From Chitinophagaceae bacterium BSSC1 (GTDB lineage: Bacteria; Bacteroidota; Bacteroidia; Chitinophagales; Chitinophagaceae), in NCBI GenBank assembly GCA_002256435.1, contig NKJC01000004.1, forward strand, positions 310,001 to 374,000: 64,000 bases of DNA. The letters are read 5' to 3'. Shown here one piece after another: positions 1 through 7,663 of the stretch (positions within the stretch are counted from its first letter, which is position 1; every line of letters starts with the position of its first letter). Under the pieces are notes generated by a model, which had not been told where the DNA came from, searched no databases, and saw nothing but the letters and a program-made list of their open reading frames with translations. The translations under genes and the position numbers were made by a program.

Positions 1-152
1 ATATACTCAAAGACCTAGGTTGTGAAGAAGGGTTAAACCTAGATGGGGGAGGAAGTAGCGCTATGTTGGTGAATGGCAAACCTACTATTACTCCAAGCGA
101 TAAAGAAGGAGAAAGACCGGTTCCTGCCGTGATGATGATTAAGAAAAAGTAA
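1..152 (+). CDS. Phosphodiester glycosidase domain protein (NAGPA-like), C-terminal end only
   Basis: Only the last 49 or so codons are inside the window, read in the frame that starts at base 3 and ending with TAA at 150-152. The visible peptide contains GLNLDGGGSSAMLVNGK followed by PSDKEGERPVPAVMM. This is the C-terminal signature of the phosphodiester glycosidase family (NAGPA, formerly DUF2233), where the Asp-Gly-Gly-Gly-Ser motif is part of the active site and the GERPVP segment closes the domain. Members remove sugar caps from phosphodiesters or act in exopolysaccharide metabolism; many in Bacteroidota are secreted. Substrate and N-terminal architecture cannot be judged. Its stop lies one base from the stop of the convergent ubiX gene. 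Confidence 0.8.
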   Translation, partial: ILKDLGCEEGLNLDGGGSSAMLVNGKPTITPSDKEGERPVPAVMMIKKK

Positions 153-153
153 A

Positions 154-729
154 CTAGATTTTATTGGTTCCCCATCTGTAAGTATTGGTAGCCAATCCTG
201 CTAAATCCAATGCTCTATCAACAACTGTTGCGGCAAGGGCTTCCATACTATTTGGTAAACTATAAAAAGAGGGAGTGCATGGGCAGATAATTCCTCCTGC
301 TAAAGTGATGGTTTCCATATTGCGAATATGAATCAAGTTATAAGGCGTTTCTCTAACCATCAATATCAACTTCCTTCTTTCTTTTAAAATTACATCTGCA
401 GCCCTGGTAACCAAATCATCACTGATGCCTGCGGCGATTCTTCCAAGTGTACCCATGCTGCAAGGAGCAACCAACATAGTGCCATAGTTGGCAGAACCAG
501 ATGCAAACGGGGCATTGAAATTGTGTTTTTCAAAATAGCTAAAAGAATAGTCCTTGTAACTGTCATTGCCCAATTCAGTTTCCCAAACAGTTTTGGCATT
601 CTTACTCATCACAATCCCAACAGATTCAACCTGCTCAGGTATAGCTTGTAATTTGTCAAGCAAAACTTTGGCATAGATTGATCCGCTGGCTCCTGTAATG
701 GCAACTACTATTTTCTGTTTTTGGGTCAT
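154..729 (-). CDS. ubiX: Flavin prenyltransferase UbiX
   Basis: A 191-residue protein of normal UbiX length. It begins with the nucleotide-binding segment VVAITGASGSIYAK (about residues 8-21) and contains LVAPCSMGTLGRIAAGISDDLVTRAADV (given here only as an identifier of the FMN-binding core) and the RETPYNLIHIRNM segment that binds the prenyl phosphate. UbiX makes prenylated FMN, the cofactor of UbiD-type decarboxylases, in the cytoplasm. No ubiD is in this window, so the client enzyme must be elsewhere. The gene is convergent with the phosphodiester glycosidase and lies about 160 bases downstream of the glucan-phosphorylase-like gene, with a hairpin and a heptamer repeat between them, so it is probably a separate unit. 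Confidence 0.93.
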   Translation of the reverse strand: MTQKQKIVVAITGASGSIYAKVLLDKLQAIPEQVESVGIVMSKNAKTVWETELGNDSYKDYSFSYFEKHNFNAPFASGSANYGTMLVAPCSMGTLGRIAAGISDDLVTRAADVILKERRKLILMVRETPYNLIHIRNMETITLAGGIICPCTPSFYSLPNSMEALAATVVDRALDLAGLATNTYRWGTNKI

Positions 730-770
730 AATAATAGAACAAAGGTAGGAGGGAAAGGTTCTAATAATTC

Positions 771-806
771 AAAAGTCAAAAGTCAAAAGTCTAAAGTCAA
801 AATCAA
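771..806 (+). repeat. Heptamer repeat array, AAAAGTC type
   Basis: Three perfect AAAAGTC heptamers (771-791) are followed by a TAAAGTC copy and decayed copies to about 806. The array lies between ubiX and the glgP-like gene, after the hairpin that follows glgP. The same unit recurs in reverse orientation at the end of rnhA near 16.1 kb. Confidence 0.75.
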
Positions 807-822
807 AGATCAAGATTTGGCT

Positions 823-857
823 TAAATAAAGAATCCCAACCAGCATGGTCGGGATTC
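823..857 (-). terminator. Probable rho-independent terminator of the glgP-like gene
   Basis: Inverted repeat GAATCCC (831-837) and GGGATTC (851-857) with a further inner pairing ACCA/TGGT. On the reverse strand the stem is followed by a T-rich run (TTTATTTAA). It lies 35 bases after the stop codon of the glgP-like gene. Confidence 0.65.
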
Positions 858-891
858 ACTATCAAATAAAATTAGAAGCGTTTTCTGGAAA

Positions 892-2547
892 TTATCCGTT
901 GTACATTAAGTCATAATACTCTTTGGCCATGCGGTTACTATCAAACTGCCAACGCACGTCCATCATACCATTTTTCATAATCTGTCTCCAAGTATCCTTG
1001 TTTTCATAATACAAAGGAAGAATCTGTTGTTCCAAGATTTCATACAATTTGTTCAAATCATAATCATCTTGTTCTTGAACAGACATGTTATCATAATCTG
1101 CTTTAGGAACCACAAAACCATTGTTTCCATGGTTTATGAATTCTGGTATCCAACCATCGTCTGTAGAGAAGTTAACAGCTCCGTTCATTGCAGCTGTCAT
1201 ACCACTGGTTCCAGAAGCTTCTCTTGGTACCCTAGGGTTGTTCAACCACACATCAGAAGCTTGTTTTAAGCGCTTGCTCAAAGAAAGTTCATAACCAATC
1301 AAAACGGCTACATTCTTATATTTCTTGCTAATCTGCACCAAACTATTAAAAGTGGTAATAGCAGGATAATCTAATGGATAAGGTTTCCCTGCCCATATAA
1401 TTTGTACAGGATATTTGGCATTACTCAAAAGTTTTTCAAAACGCTCTAAGTGCCAGCTCAACATATCTGCGCGCTTGTAACCAGCAAACCTTCTAGCCCA
1501 AACAATGGTCAATACATTGGGATCAAATACTTTTCCAGTTTGGTCTGCTACAATTTCAAAAGCCCTTTTCTTTAAGAAGGTTTTCCTATCATCAAAAATG
1601 GGATCATTCTTTTCTTCTAAAGCACGGTACAATTGTTTATCAGCCCAATAATGCCAGTTTTGTGCATTGGTAATGCTAATGATAGGGCAAATGCCTTCAT
1701 AGTGCTTCCACATATCACGGCTTACTACACCATGCAGGGCGGATACACCATTGGCTTTTCTAGCAAATCTCAACGCTACCAAGGAATGGTTAAACTGGTC
1801 ATCATGGATCCCAGTAATTTTTCTAACCTCGTCTAAGCTCATTCCGCAGAAATAGCTCATTTTTTGACAGAGATAAATATCATGTTTTTCATTACCAGCT
1901 TCTTCGGGCGTATGGGTAGTGAAGACCATATGTTCTTTCACTTTGGCAAGGCTTTTGAATTTGTTCAACAAATAAAAACCTGCACTAATACCATGCGCTT
2001 CATTCAAATGGTAAACGTCTGGATTGAAACCTAATTCGTCTATTAATTTAGCACCACCAATACCTAGTAAAATAAACTGAGCTACTTTGGTTGCAACGTT
2101 GGCATCATATAAACGGTGGGTGATGGTTTGAGAAACATAATCGTTTTCAGGTAAATCCGTACTCAACAAGAACATAGGAGCGCTCTTGAAAGTCTCTGGA
2201 TTCAAATAATATGCTTTTACCCAAACAGGATGATCATGAATCAGAATTTGAAACTTGATATCGGTATCTTCCAGAAAACTGTATTGTTTTTCCATGAAAG
2301 TAACCTGTAAGGTTTGGTCTTGATTTCTTGCTTGATCATAGTACCCATTCTTCCACAAAATGCCAATTCCAATCAGGTTCTGTCTCAATTCATAAGCACT
2401 GCGCATATGCGATCCAGCCAAAAAGCCCAATCCACCACTATAGATTTTCAATGGTTGGTGAATGGCAAATTCCATTGAAAAATATGCCGTTTTCTTTGCG
2501 TATTGTTCGTCTATAGGATAGGGAACCTGAAATTTTCTAAAACTCAT
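892..2547 (-). CDS. Alpha-glucan phosphorylase family protein (GT35) lacking the PLP lysine
   Basis: A 551-residue protein of the short, non-animal branch of the alpha-glucan/glycogen phosphorylases. Recognisable features are the N-terminal YFSMEFAIHQPLKIYSGGLGFLAG block, the TIVWARRFAGYKRADM segment, and the C-terminal block PREASGTSGMTAAMNGAV. In family members this last block reads GTSGMK or GTGNMK, and the Lys forms the Schiff base with pyridoxal phosphate. Here the codon at 1195-1197 (reverse strand) is ACA, giving Thr451. Catalytic glucan phosphorolysis is therefore doubtful; the protein may be a specialised or non-phosphorolytic relative. It could still bind glucan and take part in glycogen metabolism together with malQ at 20.9 kb. 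The start ATG at 2547 fits the family N-terminus of this branch. A hairpin terminator follows the gene. Confidence 0.85.
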   Translation of the reverse strand: MSFRKFQVPYPIDEQYAKKTAYFSMEFAIHQPLKIYSGGLGFLAGSHMRSAYELRQNLIGIGILWKNGYYDQARNQDQTLQVTFMEKQYSFLEDTDIKFQILIHDHPVWVKAYYLNPETFKSAPMFLLSTDLPENDYVSQTITHRLYDANVATKVAQFILLGIGGAKLIDELGFNPDVYHLNEAHGISAGFYLLNKFKSLAKVKEHMVFTTHTPEEAGNEKHDIYLCQKMSYFCGMSLDEVRKITGIHDDQFNHSLVALRFARKANGVSALHGVVSRDMWKHYEGICPIISITNAQNWHYWADKQLYRALEEKNDPIFDDRKTFLKKRAFEIVADQTGKVFDPNVLTIVWARRFAGYKRADMLSWHLERFEKLLSNAKYPVQIIWAGKPYPLDYPAITTFNSLVQISKKYKNVAVLIGYELSLSKRLKQASDVWLNNPRVPREASGTSGMTAAMNGAVNFSTDDGWIPEFINHGNNGFVVPKADYDNMSVQEQDDYDLNKLYEILEQQILPLYYENKDTWRQIMKNGMMDVRWQFDSNRMAKEYYDLMYNG

Positions 2548-2649
2548 AAATACTTGTTTCGTTAAATAAAATCAGTGCAATATAAGCCAAAAAAATAAAA
2601 TGTAAATTTTACACATTAATTCCGGGAAGATGTAAAGTAAGTGGACAAT

Positions 2650-3603
2650 TTATCGTTTAGACCCGGTTTTGTGTTTTGGCTCTCTTTTTCTAGTAAAACT
2701 ATCGTCAAAATAGCATTTGATGCCTCGGTGGTTGCCACAATTTCCTTGTTCTTTAAGACTTACTTCATTATCCTCAAAACTAAAGTCTATCACGCAGGGA
2801 TCACCGTTAAAACGATACTGTGCATTGTTGGCATCTTTCATAATAAATGAACCTTTCAGTTCACCAATACAAGCACCCTCATTCTTTTCAAAATGAATAA
2901 AGAATTCATAACTACCATTTTTATTGCCATCCCTAATAGAAATAAAATTCTTCTTATCCTGTGCATAATCAGCACTGTATTTGTATTTGCGGGGTAAAGT
3001 ATCAATAGGATTAATGATCTCAGATTTACTAGGCGTTTCATTGCTGTCATTAATGACCACCATAAACCCAACATCTGAAGCATACACCCATCCAATCCGG
3101 GTAAACTGGGTAATATTATCCTTGCCTTGTTTTTCTCTTCCCAATAAAAAAGTGGGCTCCCTGTTTACAGAAACAGCATGAACATATTCATCCGATACAC
3201 TATTATCAAGTAAAAGCTTGGAAGCCAGATAGGCATTGGTTTTTGTGTTTAATACAATCACCGCCATCACCCATTTGTGTTTTAATTTAATATTGACAAG
3301 CAAATAGGTTTCTTTTTCTTTTAAGATCTGCCCAACAGGTTGGAAAAGGGCTTTTTTATCCTTACCGGTTAAACTGTTTACGGCTGTATCAGGAACAAAT
3401 TGCAAAATGGCTTTCAACGCAATTTTGCTACTGTCTGCTAACTTTACAAAATTGCTATCGGCAGCTTGAAAATTGCCTGGAATTACAGGAAACACACTCA
3501 GGAATTCCTTGGGTTTTAAAGCTACTTCGCCTGATAAATCAATTTTTTTCTCCCCACAGGAAACCAAAAAGAGGAGTAAGAAGCAGAGCATTCGACTATA
3601 CAT
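2650..3603 (-). CDS. Putative lipoprotein of unknown function
   Basis: A 317-residue protein that I do not recognise. It starts with a short hydrophobic signal peptide ending in the lipobox LVSC, with the lipidated Cys at residue 16, followed by GEKK. The mature part is hydrophilic with alternating strand-like segments and no catalytic motif I can identify. It should be exported and anchored to a membrane, probably the outer membrane, because no Asp follows the Cys. It is transcribed away from mntR, with 106 bases between the two starts, so the MntR-type operator in that gap could in principle also influence this gene. The C-terminus is basic (RKREPKHKTGSKR). Confidence 0.75.
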   Translation of the reverse strand: MYSRMLCFLLLFLVSCGEKKIDLSGEVALKPKEFLSVFPVIPGNFQAADSNFVKLADSSKIALKAILQFVPDTAVNSLTGKDKKALFQPVGQILKEKETYLLVNIKLKHKWVMAVIVLNTKTNAYLASKLLLDNSVSDEYVHAVSVNREPTFLLGREKQGKDNITQFTRIGWVYASDVGFMVVINDSNETPSKSEIINPIDTLPRKYKYSADYAQDKKNFISIRDGNKNGSYEFFIHFEKNEGACIGELKGSFIMKDANNAQYRFNGDPCVIDFSFEDNEVSLKEQGNCGNHRGIKCYFDDSFTRKREPKHKTGSKR

Positions 3604-3677
3604 ACTGTATTATTTACATAAAAATAAGTGTTTCAAAGCTAGTAGCCGATTAAGTTAGTTTTAAGCCAATAAAAATA

Positions 3678-3711
3678 TTTAGATTTGTCTAAAAATATTT
3701 TTCAGACAAAT
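3678..3711 (+). promoter_or_regulatory. MntR/DtxR-type operator overlapping the mntR promoter
   Basis: TTTAGATTTGTCTAAA at 3678-3693 is a perfect 6-4-6 inverted repeat (TTTAGA and TCTAAA). This is the form of DtxR/MntR-family operators. The sequence TAGATTTG (3680-3687) inside it matches the Bacteroidota -7 element TAnnTTTG. A second, overlapping dyad pairs ATTTGTCT (3683-3690) with AGACAAAT (3704-3711) and reaches into the mntR start codon at 3710. The layout implies metal-dependent autorepression and a very short leader. No convincing -33 TTTG is visible at normal spacing. Confidence 0.7.
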
Positions 3712-4369
3712 GCATCTTACCGTATCAGAAGAGAATTATATCAAAGCCATTTTTCATTTGCAAGAAGCTGATGGAACTGTTAGTACCAATCAGTTGGCGG
3801 CCAATATACATACCAAACCAGCATCGGTTACCGATATGCTTAAAAAGCTGACTTCTAAACGATTGTTATTGTACAAACCTTATCAAGGTGTAAGACTGAG
3901 CAGTGAGGGTAGAAAATTGGCCTTAGAAATAGTACGGAAACACCGCTTATGGGAATCATTTTTGGTAGACAAACTTCAGTTTGGTTGGGATGAAGTACAT
4001 GAAGTAGCAGAGGAACTGGAACATATCAGTAGCAAAAAATTAGTAGACAAATTAGACCAGTTTTTGGGGAATCCTAGGTTTGATCCTCATGGAGATCCCA
4101 TACCAGATAGTAATGGTGTTATGGTGTCCTTGAGACAAGTGAATTTACTTGATTTGAAGCCACTTACTAGAGCAGAAGTTTGCAGTGTGGGAAGCCAGTC
4201 TCCGGAATTATTGGAACTGCTTAAACACAAGCAAATACTGATAGGAACTAGGTTAGAAGTGCAATGCAAATTTGAATTTGATCATTCCTTAGAAATACAA
4301 TTAGAGGCCAGGGGAAATATTACCATTAGTCAGCAATTGGCTCAGGCATTATTTGTAAAAACCATTTAA
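3710..4369 (+). CDS. mntR: Metal-dependent transcriptional repressor, DtxR/MntR family
   Basis: A 219-residue protein with an N-terminal winged helix-turn-helix (about residues 1-62), a dimerisation/metal domain (about 63-140) and a C-terminal FeoA/SH3-like domain (about 150-217). In the metal domain the KHRLWE and VHEVAEELEHI segments align with the DtxR ligands His79, Glu83, His98, Glu105 and His106. The position of DtxR Cys102 is Glu, as in manganese-responsive MntR. With Mn(II) or Fe(II) it should bind DNA and repress metal uptake. It is one base upstream of the Nramp transporter gene and certainly co-transcribed with it. An MntR-like operator covers its promoter. The assignment as Mn- rather than Fe-specific is inferred from the Glu and from the neighbour. 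Confidence 0.88.
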   Translation: MHLTVSEENYIKAIFHLQEADGTVSTNQLAANIHTKPASVTDMLKKLTSKRLLLYKPYQGVRLSSEGRKLALEIVRKHRLWESFLVDKLQFGWDEVHEVAEELEHISSKKLVDKLDQFLGNPRFDPHGDPIPDSNGVMVSLRQVNLLDLKPLTRAEVCSVGSQSPELLELLKHKQILIGTRLEVQCKFEFDHSLEIQLEARGNITISQQLAQALFVKTI

Positions 4370-4370
4370 A

Positions 4371-6257
4371 ATGCAAGGAAATAGAAGAGATATAGAGCAA
4401 TCACTAGGAGAAGTGCATGAAACGGTAGATACCACCAATACGACCAAAGGGTGGCGTAGGATTTTGGCATTTTTAGGACCAGCTTATTTGGTCAGTGTGG
4501 GATATATGGATCCAGGCAATTGGGCCACTGATTTGCAAGGAGGTGCTCAATTTGGTTATAGCCTGATCTGGGTTTTATTGATGAGTAATTTAATGGCTTT
4601 GCTCTTACAAGGATTAAGTGCCAGATTGGGGATTGTTAGAAGAAGAGACTTGGCCCAAGCCAATAGAGAAGTCTATCCTCCCTTGGTGAATTTTAGTTTG
4701 TATGTATTTGCTGAAATAGCCATTGCTGCCTGTGACTTAGCAGAAGTATTGGGTATGGCATTGGGAATTTATTTGTTAACTGGTTTGCCCTTGATCTGGG
4801 GTGTAGGCATTACGGTGTTAGATACCTTAATCTTACTTTGGTTACAACGCTATGGCATTCGAAAATTAGAAGCATTTATCATTGCCTTGGTTGCCGTGAT
4901 AGGTTTGTCTTTTTTAATAGAGATTTTTCTGGCCAAGCCAGATCTGAGTTTGGTTGCAAAGGGTTTTATTCCAGGTATGCTCAACAACAATGCCTTATAC
5001 ATTGCAGTAGGGATTATTGGCGCCACGGTAATGCCCCATAATTTGTATTTGCACTCTGCCTTGGTGCAGACGCGCAAAATCAAGCCAGACGCTGAAAGCA
5101 TTAAGCGTGCACTCAAATACAATATGATTGACAGCACCATTGCCTTAAATGCGGCCTTCTTTGTCAATGCAGCCATATTGGTTTTAGCGGCATCTGTTTT
5201 TTTTAGTACGGGCAATACACAAGTGGCCAAAATTGAAGACGCACACCAATTATTGGCGCCTTTATTGGGAAGTAAATTGGCCCCCATACTTTTTGCAGTT
5301 GCGCTAATTGCTGCAGGTCAAAGTAGTACTATCACCGGTACACTTGCTGGGCAAATAGTGATGGAAGGCTATTTGAAACTGAGGATTAATCCATTGTTGA
5401 GAAGGCTAATTACTAGACTTATTGCCATTACACCTGCGGTACTAACTATTTTAATTTATGGTAATGATAAAATAGATGCATTATTGGTGCTTAGTCAAGT
5501 AATCTTAAGCGTACAACTTGGGTTTGCCGTTATTCCACTAATTCATTTTGTTTCAGATAAAAATACCATGGGTGAGTTTGCCATAAAAACACCAACTAAA
5601 ATAGCAGCTTGGTTAGTAGCAACCGTATTGGTTTTTCTAAATGTAAAAATGGTTGTAGAGCAAGCCCTGCCCCTGTTTCAAACAGATGGAAACTGGATCT
5701 GGAAAATCCTGATTCTGCTAGGAGCCCTAGTGTTTATCTGGTTATTCCTAATGATGACTTTTCTTCCATTAGTAAGAGATAGAAAGCTGCGCGATATTGC
5801 TCGGATGCACAATGACACACCCATTTTGGAAAATCTGGATGTAAGAGAAACCAGGTGTATTGCCGTTTCGCTTGATTTTACAGATGCAGACAAGAAATTA
5901 ATTGCGTATGCTATTGCTCAAGGCAAGCAGCAGGTAGATTATGTATTGTTACATATTGTGGAAAGTGCATCTGCACGCTACTTTGGAGACAGTAGCGATG
6001 ACTATGAAACCAGAAAAGACCAAGAAAGACTAGATGATTTTGCCTTACAATTACAAAATGCGGGTTTTAGGGTCAAAGTGGTCTTGGGTTACAAAAACAG
6101 GGTTACTGAAATTGTTAGAATTGTTCAGGAGGCAGGGGCCGATATGTTGGTCATGGGAGCACACCGTCACCGTGGTTTAAAAGACTATATTTTTGGAGAA
6201 ACCATTGAAAGTGTTAGACACGAATTGGAAATTCCAGTATTGATTGTCAATGTCTAG
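4371..6257 (+). CDS. mntH: Nramp manganese/divalent metal transporter with fused UspA domain
   Basis: A 628-residue inner-membrane protein. Residues about 25-470 are an Nramp transporter with the two metal-binding signatures in broken helices 1 and 6: DPGN (Asp47-Asn50) and MPHN (Met221-Asn224). These place Asp, Asn and Met as metal ligands. It should import Mn(II), perhaps Fe(II), with protons. From about residue 490 to the end lies a universal-stress-protein fold, with a nucleotide-binding-like GAHRHRGLKDYIFGETIESV-type end; bacterial MntH proteins are usually about 410 residues and lack this. The gene begins one base after the mntR stop codon, so uptake and repressor are one unit. The Usp domain could bind ATP and gate or sense transport; that is inference. 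Confidence 0.92.
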   Translation: MQGNRRDIEQSLGEVHETVDTTNTTKGWRRILAFLGPAYLVSVGYMDPGNWATDLQGGAQFGYSLIWVLLMSNLMALLLQGLSARLGIVRRRDLAQANREVYPPLVNFSLYVFAEIAIAACDLAEVLGMALGIYLLTGLPLIWGVGITVLDTLILLWLQRYGIRKLEAFIIALVAVIGLSFLIEIFLAKPDLSLVAKGFIPGMLNNNALYIAVGIIGATVMPHNLYLHSALVQTRKIKPDAESIKRALKYNMIDSTIALNAAFFVNAAILVLAASVFFSTGNTQVAKIEDAHQLLAPLLGSKLAPILFAVALIAAGQSSTITGTLAGQIVMEGYLKLRINPLLRRLITRLIAITPAVLTILIYGNDKIDALLVLSQVILSVQLGFAVIPLIHFVSDKNTMGEFAIKTPTKIAAWLVATVLVFLNVKMVVEQALPLFQTDGNWIWKILILLGALVFIWLFLMMTFLPLVRDRKLRDIARMHNDTPILENLDVRETRCIAVSLDFTDADKKLIAYAIAQGKQQVDYVLLHIVESASARYFGDSSDDYETRKDQERLDDFALQLQNAGFRVKVVLGYKNRVTEIVRIVQEAGADMLVMGAHRHRGLKDYIFGETIESVRHELEIPVLIVNV

Positions 6258-6258
6258 T

Positions 6259-6279
6259 CCGGTAACGATACCGGATTTT
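6259..6279 (+). terminator. Possible weak terminator after mntH
   Basis: A perfect inverted repeat CCGGTA (6259-6264) and TACCGG (6269-6274) with a four-base loop starts one base after the mntH stop codon and is followed by ATTTT. The stem is short and the T-run interrupted, so activity is uncertain. Confidence 0.45.
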
Positions 6280-6339
6280 GGTTGTCAATAAAACCGAATA
6301 TTCGCTACCTTAGTACCCTTAAAAATTAAACGCTACGTT

Positions 6340-7572
6340 ATGGCTCAAAAAATCAAAGTGCTCAATCCAGTGGTAGAACTGGACGGAGATGAAATGACAA
6401 GAATCATCTGGAAGTTCATAAAAGACAAATTGATCCTGCCTTATTTGGATGTGGAAATTCAATATTATGACTTGGGGATGGAATACAGAGATGAAACCAA
6501 TGACCAAGTAACTATTGATGCAGCCAATGCTATCAAAGCTTGTGGGGTTGGAATCAAGTGTGCAACTATTACTCCTGATGAAGCTAGGGTTAAGGAATTT
6601 AACCTAAAGCAAATGTGGAAGAGTCCTAATGGAACCATTAGAAATATCTTGGATGGTACTGTATTCCGTGAGCCAATTGTATGTAGCAATGTACCAAGGT
6701 TGGTACCAAACTGGACAGCACCTATCTGTATTGGCCGTCATGCATTTGGAGACCAATATAGGGCTACCGATTTTGTAACAAAGGGCAAAGGTAAATTGAC
6801 CATCAAGTTTGAAGGAGAGGACGGAACAAACCAAGAATTTGAGGTTTACAACTATAAAGGAGATGGCGTTGCACTAGCTATGTACAATACAGATGAGAGC
6901 ATTTATGGTTTTGCCAGAGCATGCTTTAATCAGGCATTGGCAAAAAAATGGCCTTTGTATCTGTCAACCAAGAATACCATTTTGAAAAAATATGATGGTA
7001 GGTTCAAAGACATTTTTGAAGAAGTATATCAAAACGAATTCAAAGCCGCATATACAGCAGCAGGAATTACTTATGAGCACCGTTTGATTGATGACATGGT
7101 TGCTAGTGCCCTTAAATGGAATGGTAATTTTGTATGGGCTTGTAAGAACTATGACGGAGACGTACAAAGTGATACTGTGGCTCAAGGTTTTGGATCACTT
7201 GGACTAATGACTTCCACTTTAATTACACCTGATGGTAAAGTAATGGAAGCTGAAGCTGCACATGGAACCGTAACACGTCACTATCGTGAACACCAAAAAG
7301 GAAATCCTACATCAACCAACCCTATTGCATCAATTTTTGCATGGACAAGAGGATTAGAATTCCGTGGCAAATTAGACAATAACCAAGAGTTGATTGATTT
7401 TTGCCAAGCACTAGAACAAGTTTGTGTGGAGACAGTTGAAAGTGGCAAAATGACCAAAGATCTTGCCCTTTGCATCTATGGTAGCAAAATGAACCACGGA
7501 GAACACTATCTGTATACTGAAGAGTTCTTAGACGCTTTAGATCAGAACCTACAAAAGAAATTGGCTAAATAA
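6340..7572 (+). CDS. icd: NADP-dependent isocitrate dehydrogenase, eukaryotic-like type
   Basis: A 410-residue cytoplasmic TCA-cycle enzyme converting isocitrate and NADP+ to 2-oxoglutarate, CO2 and NADPH. It starts with [19 protein letters not shown] and contains [20 protein letters not shown] (substrate-binding Ser, Asn and Arg), [13 protein letters not shown], the metal-binding DDMVA, and [12 protein letters not shown] for NADP. These are features of the homodimeric type shared with mitochondrial and cytosolic eukaryotic enzymes rather than of the E. coli type. Length is normal for that group. The gene stands alone between mntH and the convergent pafA-like gene, with a strong terminator behind it. 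Confidence 0.95.
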   Translation: MAQKIKVLNPVVELDGDEMTRIIWKFIKDKLILPYLDVEIQYYDLGMEYRDETNDQVTIDAANAIKACGVGIKCATITPDEARVKEFNLKQMWKSPNGTIRNILDGTVFREPIVCSNVPRLVPNWTAPICIGRHAFGDQYRATDFVTKGKGKLTIKFEGEDGTNQEFEVYNYKGDGVALAMYNTDESIYGFARACFNQALAKKWPLYLSTKNTILKKYDGRFKDIFEEVYQNEFKAAYTAAGITYEHRLIDDMVASALKWNGNFVWACKNYDGDVQSDTVAQGFGSLGLMTSTLITPDGKVMEAEAAHGTVTRHYREHQKGNPTSTNPIASIFAWTRGLEFRGKLDNNQELIDFCQALEQVCVETVESGKMTKDLALCIYGSKMNHGEHYLYTEEFLDALDQNLQKKLAK

Positions 7573-7598
7573 TACTTAGACAATTACTATAAAATATA

Positions 7599-7630
7599 AA
7601 GGCCGTCCTAATTATTGGGACGGCCTTTTT
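7599..7630 (+). terminator. Bidirectional terminator between icd and the phosphatase gene
   Basis: Perfect 10-bp stem AAGGCCGTCC (7599-7608) and GGACGGCCTT (7618-7627) ending in a T-run. Read from the other strand it is also followed by T-rich sequence, so it can serve both convergent genes. Confidence 0.9.
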
Positions 7631-7663
7631 GATGCTGATGATTTAAGTAATAATACAATCAGT

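Noticed and set aside
4850..5287. Reverse-strand open frame of 145 codons inside mntH
   Set aside because: Antisense shadow of a membrane-protein gene; the mntH frame has clear family motifs through the whole interval.
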